The notes beneath the pieces are model-generated. The model was not told the DNA's origin and did no database searches. It was given only the letters and a program-made list of their open reading frames with translations. From positions 14,737,501 through 14,801,500 of the forward strand of contig NC_088359.1 in the NCBI RefSeq assembly GCF_036884655.1: 64,000 nt of DNA, given 5' to 3'. Shown piece by piece: positions 1 to 11,562 of this stretch. The position numbers and the translations under genes were made by a program. The DNA is from Musa acuminata AAA Group (taxonomy: Eukaryota > Streptophyta > Magnoliopsida > Zingiberales > Musaceae). The first letter of the stretch is position 1, and every line of letters starts with the position of its first letter.

Positions 1-362
1 AACAAAAGATTGATTTTTGACTCTTTCACTCTACTTGTGCCTTCATGAGTCACTTCGAGTGTGTGCCAAATATCAAATGTGGTTTCACAAATCGAAACAC
101 GATTAAACTCATTTTTATCAAGTGCACAAAATAAGGCATTCATAGCCTTTGCATTAAGAGCGAAAGCCTTCTTCTCCAAATCATTCCAATCGATCATTGG
201 AAGAGAAGACTTCAAAAAACCGTTTTCGACAAGATTTCAAAGTTCAAAATCCATAGAAATAAGAAAGATCCTCATTCGGGTCTTCCAATAGGTGTAGTCC
301 GTCCCATTGAACATCGGTGGACATGTAATAGAATGACACTCTTGGTTTCCGGCGTAAGCCAT
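1..362 (-). pseudogene. E1 copia gag, N-terminal part, cut by window edge
   Basis: This is the start of a Ty1/copia gag gene (capsid protein of a SIRE/Maximus-like element) read on the minus strand. The ATG is the complement of 360-362 and lies about 37 bases beyond a primer-binding site. The translation matches the N-terminal gag of the elements at 42423 and 60696 (MAYAGNQE-type start, then a YWKTRMRIF block). A TGG to TGA change after the residues FEL stops the frame near codon 43, so the copy is dead. The rest of E1 lies left of the window. Confidence 0.85.
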
Positions 363-398
363 CTCTCTAGGGTTTTAATCCGTTTGAGAGTTAACCCC

Positions 399-410
399 GC
401 TCTGATACCA
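399..410 (-). promoter_or_regulatory. E1 primer-binding site (initiator Met-tRNA)
   Basis: On the minus strand the sequence TGGTATCAGAGC follows the LTR end by two bases. It is the standard plant copia site where the 3' end of initiator methionine tRNA primes reverse transcription. Confidence 0.9.
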
Positions 411-412
411 AT

Positions 413-2176
413 TGTTAGGATCAAGAGCACTAAGAGGGGGGGGGGGGGGGGTGAATTAGTGCAGCGGAAATTTTTCAGCGATTAAAACCGAAAGCTGCGT
501 TCGTTTGACAAAAAAATGATTTCAATGTAAAAGCCGATTCTAAGATTACTTAAGATTAAGCGAGATGACATTAAAATAAATCTACAAAGGCAGTTTGCAG
601 TTTATGATGAAAATCAGAATGCAAGCGCAAACTGAAATGCGACGTTCGTACGATAAAACCAGTTTACGTCTAAATGACAATTTTGAAGATACTGAACTTT
701 GAGATATGTTTTATACATGCACAGAAGGCAGTTTGCAGTTATGATTGAAATCAAGATGTAAACGTAAACTGAAATGTAATGATCGTACGAAAAGGCCGAT
801 TTACGTCTAAACGCAGATTCGGAAAGTTCTGAACTTAGAAATTCGTTCGTAAAAGCGCAGAAGGCAGTAGCTATTTAGGAGGTTTGCAGTAAAGTTAAAT
901 GGCTCAAAGTAAATGCAAACCGAGATTTAGAGTGGTTCGTTCAATCTTGACCTACTCCACTTTTGGCTTCCTCCACCGACGAGGTCACCGACGTCAACTA
1001 GAGGCCTTCCTTCAATAGGCGAAGGCCAACCACCCTTTTACAGTTTCACTCCTTTTGACGGGCTTAGGAGACAACCCTTACAGAAATTTTCTCTCCTCTC
1101 TTTACAACTCAAAACTTTGAAGAACAGAGGGAGGAGAACTTTTGGCCTTTACAACAATTTTGAGCTCTAAGAATCACAGAAAGATATCAAGATTTCGAGT
1201 GTAAGTTGCTACCTATCAGTGCTGAATGGGTGGGGTATTTATAGGCCCCAACCCAATTCAAATTTGGAGCTCAAAACTGTCAATTCCCGGAATTCCGGGA
1301 TCAAGCGGTTGCACCTCCTGACTGGGGCGGTTGCACCGCTTGGCAGAGCTCGAAGACTGAGCCTCTAGGCGGTGCCACCTCTGTCAGGGGCGGTTGCACC
1401 ACTCTGCTAGAGCTCGAAGATCGAGCTCAGGCGGTTGCACCTCCTGACTGGGGCGGTTGCACCGCCTGCCAAAGCTCGAAGACCGAGCTCAGGCGGTGCT
1501 ACCTCCTGTCAGGAGAGGTTGCACCGCCCAGTTTCGCTTGGAGACTGAGCCCAGGCGGTTGCACCTCCTGGCTGGGGTGGTTGCACCGCCCAGTCTCCCT
1601 GGGAGACTTAGCCCAGGCGGTGCTACCTCCTGGCTTGGGCGGTTGCACCTCCCACAGCAATCAGGGTTCGAATGGGTATATCCATTCGGCCCAATTTGAG
1701 TTTTTCAGGGGCCCAATTGCCCCAAGATTAAGCTAATGGGATCACCTCCCATTACCAACTTAATCATTGTGCTAACTACGATAAATCCTAAGACAATTTC
1801 TGCAGCTTGCTCCGGTGCGTCAATCGCTTCTTCCGGCGAGTTTCCGGCGAACTTCCGTCGATCATCCGATGAACCCTCGGTGATTCTCCTGCGGACTTCC
1901 GGCAAACTCCTGGACTTGCGACGATCCACTTGGCGAGTTCCGACGAGCTTCTTTGGCAAGCTTATGGACTTCTCGGATTTGTTCCCGCAGAACCTCCGAC
2001 GACTGTCCGAACTTCCGTCGAGCTCTCGAACTCCCAACGTGATCATTGTCATGACTCCGGCGCAACTCCTACTGCACGTCTTACTTTCATCGTAGTTAAT
2101 CCTGCACACTTATCTCAACATATAGGTTAGACAACAAATGCCAATTGACTTCATCATCAAAATCCGAGATTCAACA
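413..2176 (-). mobile_element. E1 5' LTR, copia alpha family
   Basis: A 1764-bp LTR that reads TGTTGAATCTCGG...GATCCTAACA on the minus strand and is followed by a PBS and gag. It contains a TATA box (TATAAATA, complement of 1236-1243), a GC-rich block of GGCGGTTGCACC-type repeats (about 1305-1660) and a run of 16 G at 436-451. It sits inside the 3' internal region of E2, which resumes at 2177, so E1 inserted into E2. Unlike its relatives S1 and E12, this LTR lacks the long 17-18-bp TTTAGACG array. The matching 3' LTR is outside the window. Confidence 0.88.
1236..1243 (-). promoter_or_regulatory. E1 LTR TATA box
   Basis: TATAAATA on the minus strand in a GGCCTATAAATACCCC context, shared by the alpha and beta LTRs of this window. 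It probably sets the start of the retrotransposon transcript. Confidence 0.7.
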
Positions 2177-2646
2177 ATTATAACATCGGGAATTCAGCAT
2201 TGTTCATACAAAAATTCATTATTCAAAATTAAGTATGCTAAAATATTTATGCAGAGTTCATCTTAAAGGAAAATTCAGCATTCATCCATTTTATCAAATC
2301 TCTTCTTTTTATAAATAACAAAAATTGTAGGTGTACAAGGAAGAGATTGTGAAAAAAAAAAAAAAAATTTCAAGTAGTAACTCCAATAAGTCAAGATCAT
2401 AATTCGAATACAAACTTAATCAAATTCAAATCGTCAACTTGGAACTCATAATCAAGCCATCAAAATCAATTTCGAGATTCACAAAATATCATAAAATCAT
2501 TAATCTTGATCAGATGGAAGCGGTGTTTGACTCAAGATAAGGTAATTTAACGTGTCATTTAGAATCGAAAGAGAAGGATCAAATTCACCGAGGAACGAAG
2601 AGAGGATGAAAAACTTTACGGAAAATCCATTCAAACAAGTTTATTC
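2177..2646 (-). mobile_element. E2 3' internal region, truncated by E1
   Basis: Noncoding AT-rich stretch following the E2 pol stop. It aligns by eye with the start of the region after pol in the related E10 (49384 onward), including a shared stretch just after the stop. E10 has about 1.08 kb here before its 3' LTR; only 470 bp are present because E1 inserted at 2176/2177. The remainder and the E2 3' LTR must lie left of the window. Confidence 0.8.
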
Positions 2647-5628
2647 TTAGGGACAATTTAACATACCTAATTCCCTTCTAATGAATTCAAATTGGTCTTC
2701 ATTTAAAGCTTTTGTAAATATATCTGCTAATTGATGCTTTGTGTCAATGAATTCTAGAACAACATTATTGTTAAGGACATGATCGCGTATGAAATGATGC
2801 CTAATGTCGATGTGCTTAGTTCTAGAGTGCTGAATTGGATTTTTAGTAAGACATACGACACCAGTATTATCACATTTTATGGGAACGTTTTTAAAGTGAA
2901 TTCCATAGTCTTCTAATGTGTTTTTCATCCAAACAACTTGTGCACAGCATGCACTTGTAGTAATGTATTCGGCTTCCGCCGTAGATAGTGCAACTGAATT
3001 TTGTTTCTTGGAAGTCCAAGAAACAAGTGCATGTCCTAAAAACTGGTATGTTCCGGATGTACTTTTTCTATCTATCCTGCATCCGCCAAAATCGGCGTCT
3101 GCATAAGCTATTAAATCAAAATTTTCAGATTTTGGATACCACAATCCTAAATTTGGAGTTCCTTTAAGATACCTAAATATTCTTTTAACACTCTTAAGAT
3201 AAGATAATTTAGGATTAGATTGAAACCTAGCGCAAAGTCCTACACTAAACATAATATCCGGTCTAGTCGCGGTGAGGTAAAGTAAACTACCTATCATTCC
3301 CCTATATGTTTTTTGATCGAAATTTTCACTATTTTCATCCATATCTAACTTAGTCGAAGTACTCATAGGGGTGCTTATTGCTTTTGAATTATCCATGTTA
3401 AATCATTTTAACAATTCTAATGTATATTTAGATTGGTTAAGAAATATGCCATCACTAAGTTGTTTGATTTTTATCCTAAAAATAAAGTTAATTCACCCAT
3501 TAAACTCATTTTAAATTTATGACTCATACATTTTGCAAATGATTCACATAGTAATTCATCCGAGGAGCCAAAAATAATATCGTCAACATAAATTTATACA
3601 ATAAGAAAATTATTTTCAAAATGTTTAATAAACAATGTAGTATCAACCTTCCTTTGGTAAAATTATTTAAAATAAGAAAGGAACTAAGCCTTTCATACCA
3701 AGCTCTATGAGCTTATTTCAAGCCATAGAGAGCCTTAGTCAATTTGAATACATGATTAGGAAGAAGAGAATTTTCAAATCCGGGAGGTTGTTTGACATAT
3801 ACTTTCTCGGAAATAAAACCATTCAAGAAAGCACTTTTGACATCCATTTGAAACAGTTTAAAATTATTACTACTAGCATAGGCAAGGAGCATCCTTATGG
3901 CTTCTAATCGAGCCACGGGAGCGAAGGTTTCTTCGTAATCGATACCTTCTTCTTGGTTGAAACATTTGGCCACTAATCTAGCCTTGTTTCTAACCACGAT
4001 ACCATTTTCGTCTTGCTTATTTCTAAAGACCCATTTAGTACCAATGACTAAATGGTCACTAGGTCTAGGAACAAGCTTCGATACCTTATTCCTCTCAAAT
4101 TGATTCAATTCCTCTTGCATTGCAAAAACCCAAAAATCATCTTTTATGGCCTCGTCAATACATTTAGGTTCGATTTGAGAAAGGAAAGCGGCGTTAGCAC
4201 AAAAATTCTTGAAAGATGAACGAGTTTAAACCCCGTTTGATGTATCTCCTATAATTAGCTCATTTGGATGAGCATCTATATACTTCCATTCCTTGGGTAA
4301 GGAAATTTCGGAAGAAGGTGCATCCAAGTTGCTATTTTGAGGAGGGGGTTCATTTAAATTCAAATTATCAAAACCAAGATCATCATCAACATCATTTTTC
4401 TTTAAATTAGATGAAAGCCTTAGAAATGGAAGAGTAACCAAGAAAGATGCCTTCATCGGATTTAGCATCAAATTTTCCTAAGGCATCCCCTTTCATTCAA
4501 AATAAAGCATTTACAACCGAAAACTTTAAAATAGGAAATATTTGGTTTTTTGTTATTCCATAATTTATAGGGAATTTTTGATAGGGATGGTCTTATTAAG
4601 ACCCTATTCATGATGTAGCAAGCCGTATTTACGGCTTCGGCCCAAAAATACTTGGGTAGACTATGTTCATTTAACATCGTTCTTGCCATTTCTTGTAGGT
4701 TTCTATTTTTTCTTTCAACTACTCCATTTTGTTGGGGATTCCTCGGAGTGGAGAAGTTGTGATTGTATCCATTAATTTCACAAAAAAATTGAAAGTCACG
4801 GTTTTGAAATTCGCCACCGTGATCACTCCGAATTGATGAAATCATGAAACCTTTTTCGTTTTGAGTGAGTTTACAAAATTTAGAGAAATACTTGAAACAA
4901 TCACTTTTGTGAGCTAAGAAATAGGTCCAAGTGTATCTAGTATAGTCATCTACAATTACAAACGCATATTTGCTTCCTCCTAGACTTATCATGTCAATTG
5001 GTCCAAATAAGTCTAAATGAATCAATTGTAATGGTCTAGTGGTGCTAATTTGAGTTTTTGGTTTGAAACTAATTTTTATTTATTTACCTAGTTGACATGC
5101 ATCGCATACTTTGTCCTTAACAAACTTTATATTTGGAATTCCTCGGACTAATTCTCTAGATGAGATCTTAGATATTAGTTTCATGCTTGCATGGCCTAGT
5201 CTCCTATACCAAAGCTAAGCATCATTATTTAAAGCGGAGAAGCACATTTCATTACTTAGTTAATCAAGGTTGATGGTGTAGACATTATTTTGTTTTAATG
5301 CAATCATAGTTATGTTGTGGTTTGGTTTTTCAATAATACACACATTTGATTGAAATCTAATGATATAACCTTTATCGCATAATTGACTAACACTCAAGAG
5401 ATTATGTTTCAATCCATCAACTAGTAAGACATCATCAATAGAAATTTTTAATTTATTACCTATGGTTCCCTTGCCAATGATTTTGCCTTGGTTGTTGTCT
5501 CCGAAGGTGACGTACCCTTCTTCTTTGCTAGTGAGCATAGAGAAATGAGATGGATCTCCAGTCATATGTCTTGAGCATCCACTATCTAGATACCATATCT
5601 TGCTTCTAGCTTGTGATGGTGTATGTTT
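2647..5628 (-). pseudogene. E2 copia pol, decayed (protease, integrase, RT, RNase H)
   Basis: Degenerate Ty1/copia polyprotein closely related to the E10 pol. Readable blocks in order are the protease/DSG region with a VTFGDNN block (5565-5260), the integrase core with RSDHGGEF and NGVVERKNR (5025-4468), the linker (4471-4226), the RT start with [10 protein letters not shown] (4120-3713), and the RNase H end with TAEAEYI and RTKHIDIRHH (3396-2647). Stops and frameshifts separate the blocks, for example near 5256, 4470, 4200, 3710 and 3400, and part of RT is rearranged. No functional polyprotein can be made. The last block ends with the same GMLNCP terminus as E10. Confidence 0.9.
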
Positions 5629-7212
5629 CTACAAGAAGGGATTATTTTTAGGTATCCATTTTCTTTTGGGTGCCTTAAAAACTGATTTAACTTGTTCATC
5701 ATATTGCATAGAATTGATCATGGTTACTTTAGGAACCCAAATTAGTTTGTTCAGACCAATTTTCTTGAATGGACATTTATAAGTTTTATGTCCATATTTG
5801 CAACAAAAGTTGCAATTGCTTTGGTGCCGAACATGTAAGATTGAGCCTTTAATGAAGGTGGTTGGATTTTGGTAAGGACTTCTCACAAATCCAATTCCAC
5901 TTCTTTTAGGAACGTGACCCTTATTTGTAAGGATCATGTTCAAAGATTTGCTACCAACCTCGAATTTCTTCAAGGTGTCCTTAAGTAGCAAGTTCTCCTT
6001 TTGGAGAGATTCTAGATCATGGCATTTTATACATGGAGCTAAACTATCATGATATTCAGTTTTTAATTTATCAATATCACAAGTGAGACTATCATGCTCC
6101 TTTTTTAGCAATTTATATTTTCTACTAATTATCTTACATTCATCAAATAACTCATGGAAAGCATTTAATAATTCATGATAAGGTAAATCTGCATCAATTA
6201 AATCTGTTACCTCTTCTCCGATGGCCATTAGGGCGTAATGAGCAACTTGCTCGGTGTTGGACTCCTCTTCTTCGAACGCGCTTGAATCATCCCACGTTGC
6301 CTTGAGCGCCTTCTTCTTTGATATTCTCTGTTTGGCTTGAGGACAATCGTTCTTGTAGTGTCCCGATTTTTTACACTCATAGAAAATTACTTGGTCCTTC
6401 TTGTGTTCGAATTTATTTTTTATATTATTTTTAAATTTATTCTTTCTTAAATATTTTTTAAATTTTTGAGTCAAAAGTGTAATGTCATTGTCACTGTCCT
6501 CATCACTTGATGTTCCTTTCAAGTGGTCTTCTTGTGATGTGGGTGTCATATCCTTCCTGTTCTTTGGAAGGGGGTTCTTGAGTTCGTCATGAGCTTGACA
6601 TGTCATTTCGTAAGTCATTAGAGACCCAATGAGTTCTTCAAGAGGGAACGTTTTAAGGTCTTTGGCCTCTTGAATGGTCGTAACTTTTGGATCCCAACTT
6701 TTAGGGAGGGATCTTAAGATTTTAGTTACTAGTTCAAAGTTAGTAAAATCTTTACCAAGAGCTTTGAGTCCATTGATGACATCCGTGAACTGGGTGTACA
6801 TGTCTCCGATGGACTCACTTGGTTTCATTCGAAAAAGTTCGTAAGAGTGCACAAGGATGTTGATTTTAGACTCTTTCACTCAGCTAGTGCCTTCATGAGT
6901 GACCTCAAGAGTTCTCCAAATATCAAAAGCCGAATTACAAATTGAAACACGATTAAATTCATTTTTGTCTAGTGCACAAAACAAGGCATTCATAGCCTTT
7001 GCGTTTAAAGCAAAAACCTTCTTCTCCGATTCGTTCCATTCGCTCATCGGAAGAGAAGATTTTTGAAATCCGTTTTCAACAATAGTCTAAAGCTCGGAAT
7101 CCATGGAAATGAGGAAGATCCTCATACGAGTCTTCCAATAAGTATAATCTGACCCATTAAACAAGGATGGACATGTGATAGAATGACCCTCATGTATGCC
7201 GGAGTAAGCTAT
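5629..7212 (-). pseudogene. E2 copia gag, decayed
   Basis: SIRE/Maximus-like gag, nucleocapsid part included. The open part (6879-5629) encodes capsid sequence, one zinc knuckle (CKKSGHYKNDC, whose first Cys has become Phe) and a second CCHC knuckle (CNFCCKYGHKTYKC). Upstream, the start codon is changed to ATA (complement of 7210-7212), a TGG has become TAG near 7085 and a CGA has become TGA near 6887, relative to E10. The frame ends in a TAG (complement of 5629-5631) that E10 and E12 share; downstream the same frame runs straight into the protease. Confidence 0.9.
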
Positions 7213-7250
7213 CTCTCTTGGGTATCAAACCAAATATGAGAGTGAGCTTA

Positions 7251-7262
7251 GCTCTGATACCA
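7251..7262 (-). promoter_or_regulatory. E2 primer-binding site
   Basis: TGGTATCAGAGC on the minus strand next to the LTR end at 7265; copia-type initiator Met-tRNA priming site. Confidence 0.88.
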
Positions 7263-7264
7263 AT

Positions 7265-8471
7265 TGTTAGGATTGGAGCGGCACTAAGAGGGGGGGGGGG
7301 GGTGAATTAGTGCAGCGAATTAAAACGTCGGTTTTGACAAATCTTTTGTACGATAAAAATCGAACTCAGAAGTGCTTAACTTGAAAGCGTATTCACAAAG
7401 TTGTGCAGCAAAGGTAATGAGGAAATAAGGCAAGTAAGAAGGTTTGCAGTAATGTAAATAGCAGTGATGAAATGTAAACCAGAGATTACGCCGATTTTAA
7501 AGTGGTTCGGTCAAATGACCTACATCCAGTTGCGAGGCCCCTCTTCGATGAGGCTCCCACCTTCCACTAGCAAATCTCTTGAAGGGGAAGGGTAAATACC
7601 CCTCTTACAACTTTTTACAAGAGGTTCACTCTCTTACAGATTTTCAGTAAGAAAGAAGGAGGTGAACACAAGCAAATTGAAAACAAGACTAGCAAAGACT
7701 TTTCTAAGACCTTTCTCTCAATCAATTACTTCTCAAAAAAGTTGTAATCTCAGCTGAGATTTGAGGGGTATTTATAGGCCTCAAGAGGATTTAAATTTGG
7801 GCTCCAAAATTTGAATTCTCTTTGGTTTCCTGATGCTGGCGGTGCCACCGCCTGTCAGTGGCGGTGCCACCGCCTCTCAGTGTCTGACACTGATAGTGGA
7901 CTAGCAGTGCCACCGCCCAGCTCTCGGGTGCTGGGTGGTGCCACCTCCTGGCTCTCCGGTTCATTGGTTGGGCTTTAAATTTAGCCCAAACCAAATCTAA
8001 TTTTGGGCCCAGTTGGCCCCTAACCAGGATATAGGATTATTTCTTAATCCTAATCCTAATTACAAGTGAACTACATAACTAAAAACATCCTAAGCAAGTT
8101 TTCAACCGCGAACATCGAGTCTTTTTTTGGCGAGCTTTCCGACGAACTTCTTCCGACGGACTCCCAACAAGCTCCCGATCTTGTGATGACTTTAACGAGT
8201 AGCCGAGCCTTCTCAGTGATCTCTGTGAACCTCCGACGATCTCTTCGGTGAATTTCTGAAAATTCCGATAGGTTCCCGATTTCTTCTCGGTTGGTTCCGA
8301 TAGCATCTCCGACGATTCTTCGGACTCTTAAACGTCCATCGAACTTGACTCCGGTATTCTTGCTTTGTGTTTTCTAGTTACCGTAGTTAATCTTGCACAC
8401 TTAACTCAATAATATGGATTAGATCAATTAATCCATCAATTGATTTTATCATCAAAATCTGAGATTCAATA
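7265..8471 (-). mobile_element. E2 5' LTR, copia beta family
   Basis: A 1207-bp LTR of the same family as the two E10 LTRs (41107-42370, 50468-51754) but clearly more diverged. On the minus strand it starts TATTGAATCTCAG (the usual TG is changed to TA) and ends CCTAACA. It has a TATA box at 7769-7776, a GC block of GGCGGTGCCACCGCC palindromes at about 7835-7960 and a poly-G tract near 7291. The divergence fits the broken coding region: E2 is an old insertion. Confidence 0.88.
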
Positions 8472-10138
8472 GGGAAAAGTTCGAATGCAAGTACTAGTGA
8501 GTCCCATGGGAGGGACTTGATCATGCAGAGGTATAATCGAAGCAGCTGGAGAGTTGGACTACTCCAGAGCCCATATTCGCTTAAGAGAGCCCAACAAGTC
8601 AAAGGACCAGGTCGAGTAAGCGAACGTTGTTACCAAGGAAGCTAAGGAGAACAGAATCGGTGCAAACCCTATAATACGATGGTAGAGGCCATGCATGGGA
8701 GTTGCAGTCTGTCTTTCCATCGACCAAAAGGAGCTGCTTTGAGAACACAGAAGTGTTGAAGCATGGGGTCGAAAGGGGCGAGGAAGCGACCACGAGTCCA
8801 AAGGGACTTAGCTACTCAAAATCAAGCATCAGTTAGAATGGAGGTGGACTCGGAGGAATGCCACAGAGATATATCTACTGATTGTGACAAAAAGGGATGC
8901 AGATGCGAGGCGACGGATAGTAGGGCCATGGGCATGGCAACGCCATGGTACCGTAGAGGCAGGACTTCCGCAAAAGGCATTGATCCCTTGCTCTCATGGA
9001 GGGAGAGCGCTTGGTCATGAAAGGGGCCGAGGAGGCGGAGCATGCAGAGGCAAACTCCAAGTACCAAGACAAGGCTGAAGGGCAGAGGCCAAGGAACTTC
9101 GTAAGACCAGTGTCAACGAGCTTCTCATCAAGATAGCCGAAAGTGAAGGACTTCGGGTCATGCAAGAGTGCATGACCAAGGAACAAAATAGGCAGTACAC
9201 GATGTTGTACCTTTGCTACTCAAAGGAGTAGGCGACAGGGTTGATGGAGAAGATGGTACAATTCCAGAGGTGACCAAATATATTAGAGAATTACTCCAAG
9301 TTGGGGTGAAAACTTCTTACATTCCAGAAGTTTGATGACATTAAGAAGGTGAATCATAGTAGCTAACTCAATGCAAGGAGTGCAAACACTTCAAGTGCTT
9401 CAGAAGTGTGATCAAAGACCAGGTGAAGGCTAGTAACCAGCTCGATGCATGGAGTACAACCTCGAGGAGGCGGGCGAAGTCAAGTAACCTTTGCCTTCTC
9501 AACCCTTAAGAGAATGGGTGAAACCGAGTACCCCAATTCTCTTATCTATCCAGCAGAAGAACTCTGCACAAGTTCAAAGACCCTTTGAAGATAATGGAAG
9601 ACAATAGTTGTCAAATCCTCACCAACGGTGATCAGTGCTACTGAGAGTAGATTGTCCGCTTCATTTCCCAACGAAATGCCAATCGAAAGTGGAAGTGATG
9701 CGAACCTACTTGGAAGTGACAACTAAGTGAAAGAAGAGTGAATGGGCAAATTTTGTGGAGGAATGACCCAAAACTTCATAAGTTTATGAGATGATGCTCG
9801 CTAAAGCTCCAACAAGCATCCACTCAGTTCAACCAGCATGAGGCATTTGAGAGACTGGTGCATAGTAAGGATGGTATTTTCCTTCATTTGGAGGATCCAT
9901 AGGAATCAACAAGGATCAACACAACTCAGCCAACCCCACACCAGAGTCAGAGTCATTGTTGAGTTGAAGCAGCATGGCGGATCAAAGGTTCGACTACTCA
10001 AAAACAGCAGCGAAGAGCAACTGGGAGCCAAGAGACGCATTGCAGCTAGAGCAGAAGTTTGAAGACTCAGTAAAGGCCAGGAGTTGCAGTGTTCACAAAG
10101 GCTTTGATGAGGACGTCGAAGGAATAAGTGGGGGAGAA
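8472..10138 (+). mobile_element. E3 LTR-retroelement internal remnant
   Basis: Internal sequence on the + strand ending in a polypurine tract (GTGGGGGAGAA at 10128-10138) directly before an LTR. No protease, integrase or RT motif is readable in any frame; the short open frames are arginine-rich and overlap one another on both strands, so none is called. It may be the 3' part of a gypsy-type element whose left side was displaced by E2. The family was not recognised. Confidence 0.6.
10128..10138 (+). promoter_or_regulatory. E3 polypurine tract
   Basis: Purine-rich GTGGGGGAGAA immediately before the LTR start TGTCACGG; primer site for plus-strand DNA synthesis. Confidence 0.75.
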
Positions 10139-10584
10139 TGTCACGGACAAACTTCAAAACAAGATGTTTGATGTAATGCTTATATTTGTCCGTATCTTTT
10201 GTTTTGTTCATGCTTTGTATAGCATGTAGAGGGACAACCGAAGGCTTAATAGTCCCATTTTAATTGGGTTGGTGGTCGCTTTAGGTTTGTAAATAAAGGT
10301 TGTGTCATGTGGACACTTGTGAGAGACTTTCGATCTGTAATGGACTATTTTGACCCTTTATTGTGCAACTATTTAGAGCTTGTAAAGTTTGTTTGTAATT
10401 TGCATTGTCTATGAAGTGTTTTCGGAAATGTTTGTTTGTGGATCCCGAGTGAGGCGTTTTCTCTAACCCGTTTTCTCTTTTGTGGGTGCTAAGGGACCAT
10501 GGGAGGCTTCGGGAAGGCTGATCTTTGCGGACGGATACGCAATGGTGCTGCACGACTTAGGCAAAACTAGCTAAGTCCATGACA
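10139..10584 (+). mobile_element. E3 3' LTR
   Basis: A 446-bp LTR with inverted ends TGTCACGGACA...CCATGACA preceded by a polypurine tract. No second copy is in the window. It marks the boundary between the retroelement block on the left and the gene island on the right. Confidence 0.75.
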
Positions 10585-10902
10585 GACCGCAATTCATGTA
10601 ATGTAAATATATTCCTCCAGCTAAAATCCATCCATCTGAATCCTTATCCTTTTTCTTTTTTTTTGACAAATAAGGTTATTGAATTTAATATTTTTCTGAT
10701 ATCTATATAATTGGTATCCAGTGATTCAAAAATGTATAGGAACATGGAACCCTTGGATTTTCTACTATATGATCGGTTTTTACCATTATGCTGCATTGTT
10801 GTGAGCATCTCGATACAAGAAATCATTATATTTCTTTTTATTATTAGTATTTGTTTTACCTGCTTGCCATACTTATATGACTAGTATCATTTATGCTTGC
10901 AG

Positions 10903-11013
10903 ATCCAAGGCAGCTACATTACAATATTGGGGCTTATATCATATGGGATCTCAGAGTTAGCCCATCCTGTTTTTGCAACCCTTTCAGAGCAAGGTGCTGT
11001 TTCAATGCGATAG
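10903..11013 (+). pseudogene. Exon-like fragment, 36 codons and a stop, unidentified
   Basis: A polypyrimidine-poor but plausible splice acceptor (TTATGCTTGCAG, ending 10902) is followed by 36 open codons and TAG. The peptide begins IQGSYITILGLISYG, contains ELAHPVFATL and ends GAVSMR; it is hydrophobic and looks protein-like. No further exon was found upstream before E3, so this may be the last exon of a gene destroyed by the retroelements. The family was not recognised, and it could also be chance. Confidence 0.3.
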
Positions 11014-11417
11014 ATAGTTACACTAATTGATCATGATCTGTGCTGTCAGATATCTACAATATTGGTTTATGGGTTTGACATCAGAAAGTGTTATCCATCT
11101 TCTTTAACAGTGCAAGAAGTCTATGTTAAAGAGGGATAGTTGGTCCAAGTTTGATTTAAGGAGGAAGATAACACTTTGATTGTGCAATCCAAGTAAGATG
11201 ACCATACGGATAGGCAGCATGCCTTTCAATTGCTACTCCACTTCAACAAATTCCAAAGTTTTTAATCCTTCCATTTAGCTTTAGTTTTTAACTTAATGTT
11301 AGATAAGGCCCTATTCTTGACAAAGCTGTGTTGGCCTTCTGCGAGCATTTTCACTATTATTGGCATTTCTTTGGTTAAAATCAAAATTATGCTTAATTAT
11401 TGTCCCTCGAAGACCTC

Positions 11418-11426
11418 TATATATAC
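11418..11426 (+). promoter_or_regulatory. Candidate TATA box of the sugar transporter gene
   Basis: TATATATAC in a CCTC...ACCC context, 145 bp upstream of the start codon at 11563, a normal distance for a plant promoter plus short leader. It also argues against using the in-frame ATG at 11296, which lies upstream of it. Confidence 0.5.
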
Positions 11427-11562
11427 ACCCTTTTTCTTGTCTCCTTTCAAGTTGGCATCCCCATCTTCTGTTTTCCTTTTTTCTTCACCTCTTCGGACAA
11501 TCTTGCACTTGGTCTTTTGTGTAAACCAGGTGCAATATTGCAGCCGAGAGAGGAAGGACAAG

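Larger units (their letters stand above)
10585..11562 (+). other. Unique flank and promoter region of the sugar transporter gene
   Basis: About 980 bp of AT-rich, apparently single-copy sequence between E3 and the transporter start codon. It holds one exon-like segment (10903-11013, listed separately) and a TATA-like motif at 11418. No other gene, repeat or element was seen. Confidence 0.6.

Noticed and set aside
1705..2130. Open frames within E1, S1, E11 and E12 LTRs (arginine/serine-rich)
   Set aside because: They overlap on both strands, recur wherever the same LTR occurs and contain no domain.
8763..9200. Overlapping open frames in E3
   Set aside because: Several frames on both strands cover the same DNA and none has a recognisable motif; more likely degenerate internal retroelement sequence.
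11296..11562. In-frame upstream ATG of the sugar transporter adding 89 residues
   Set aside because: The TATA-like box at 11418 lies downstream of it, the extension is unlike STP proteins, and the start at 11563 puts the key Asp at residue 42 as expected.
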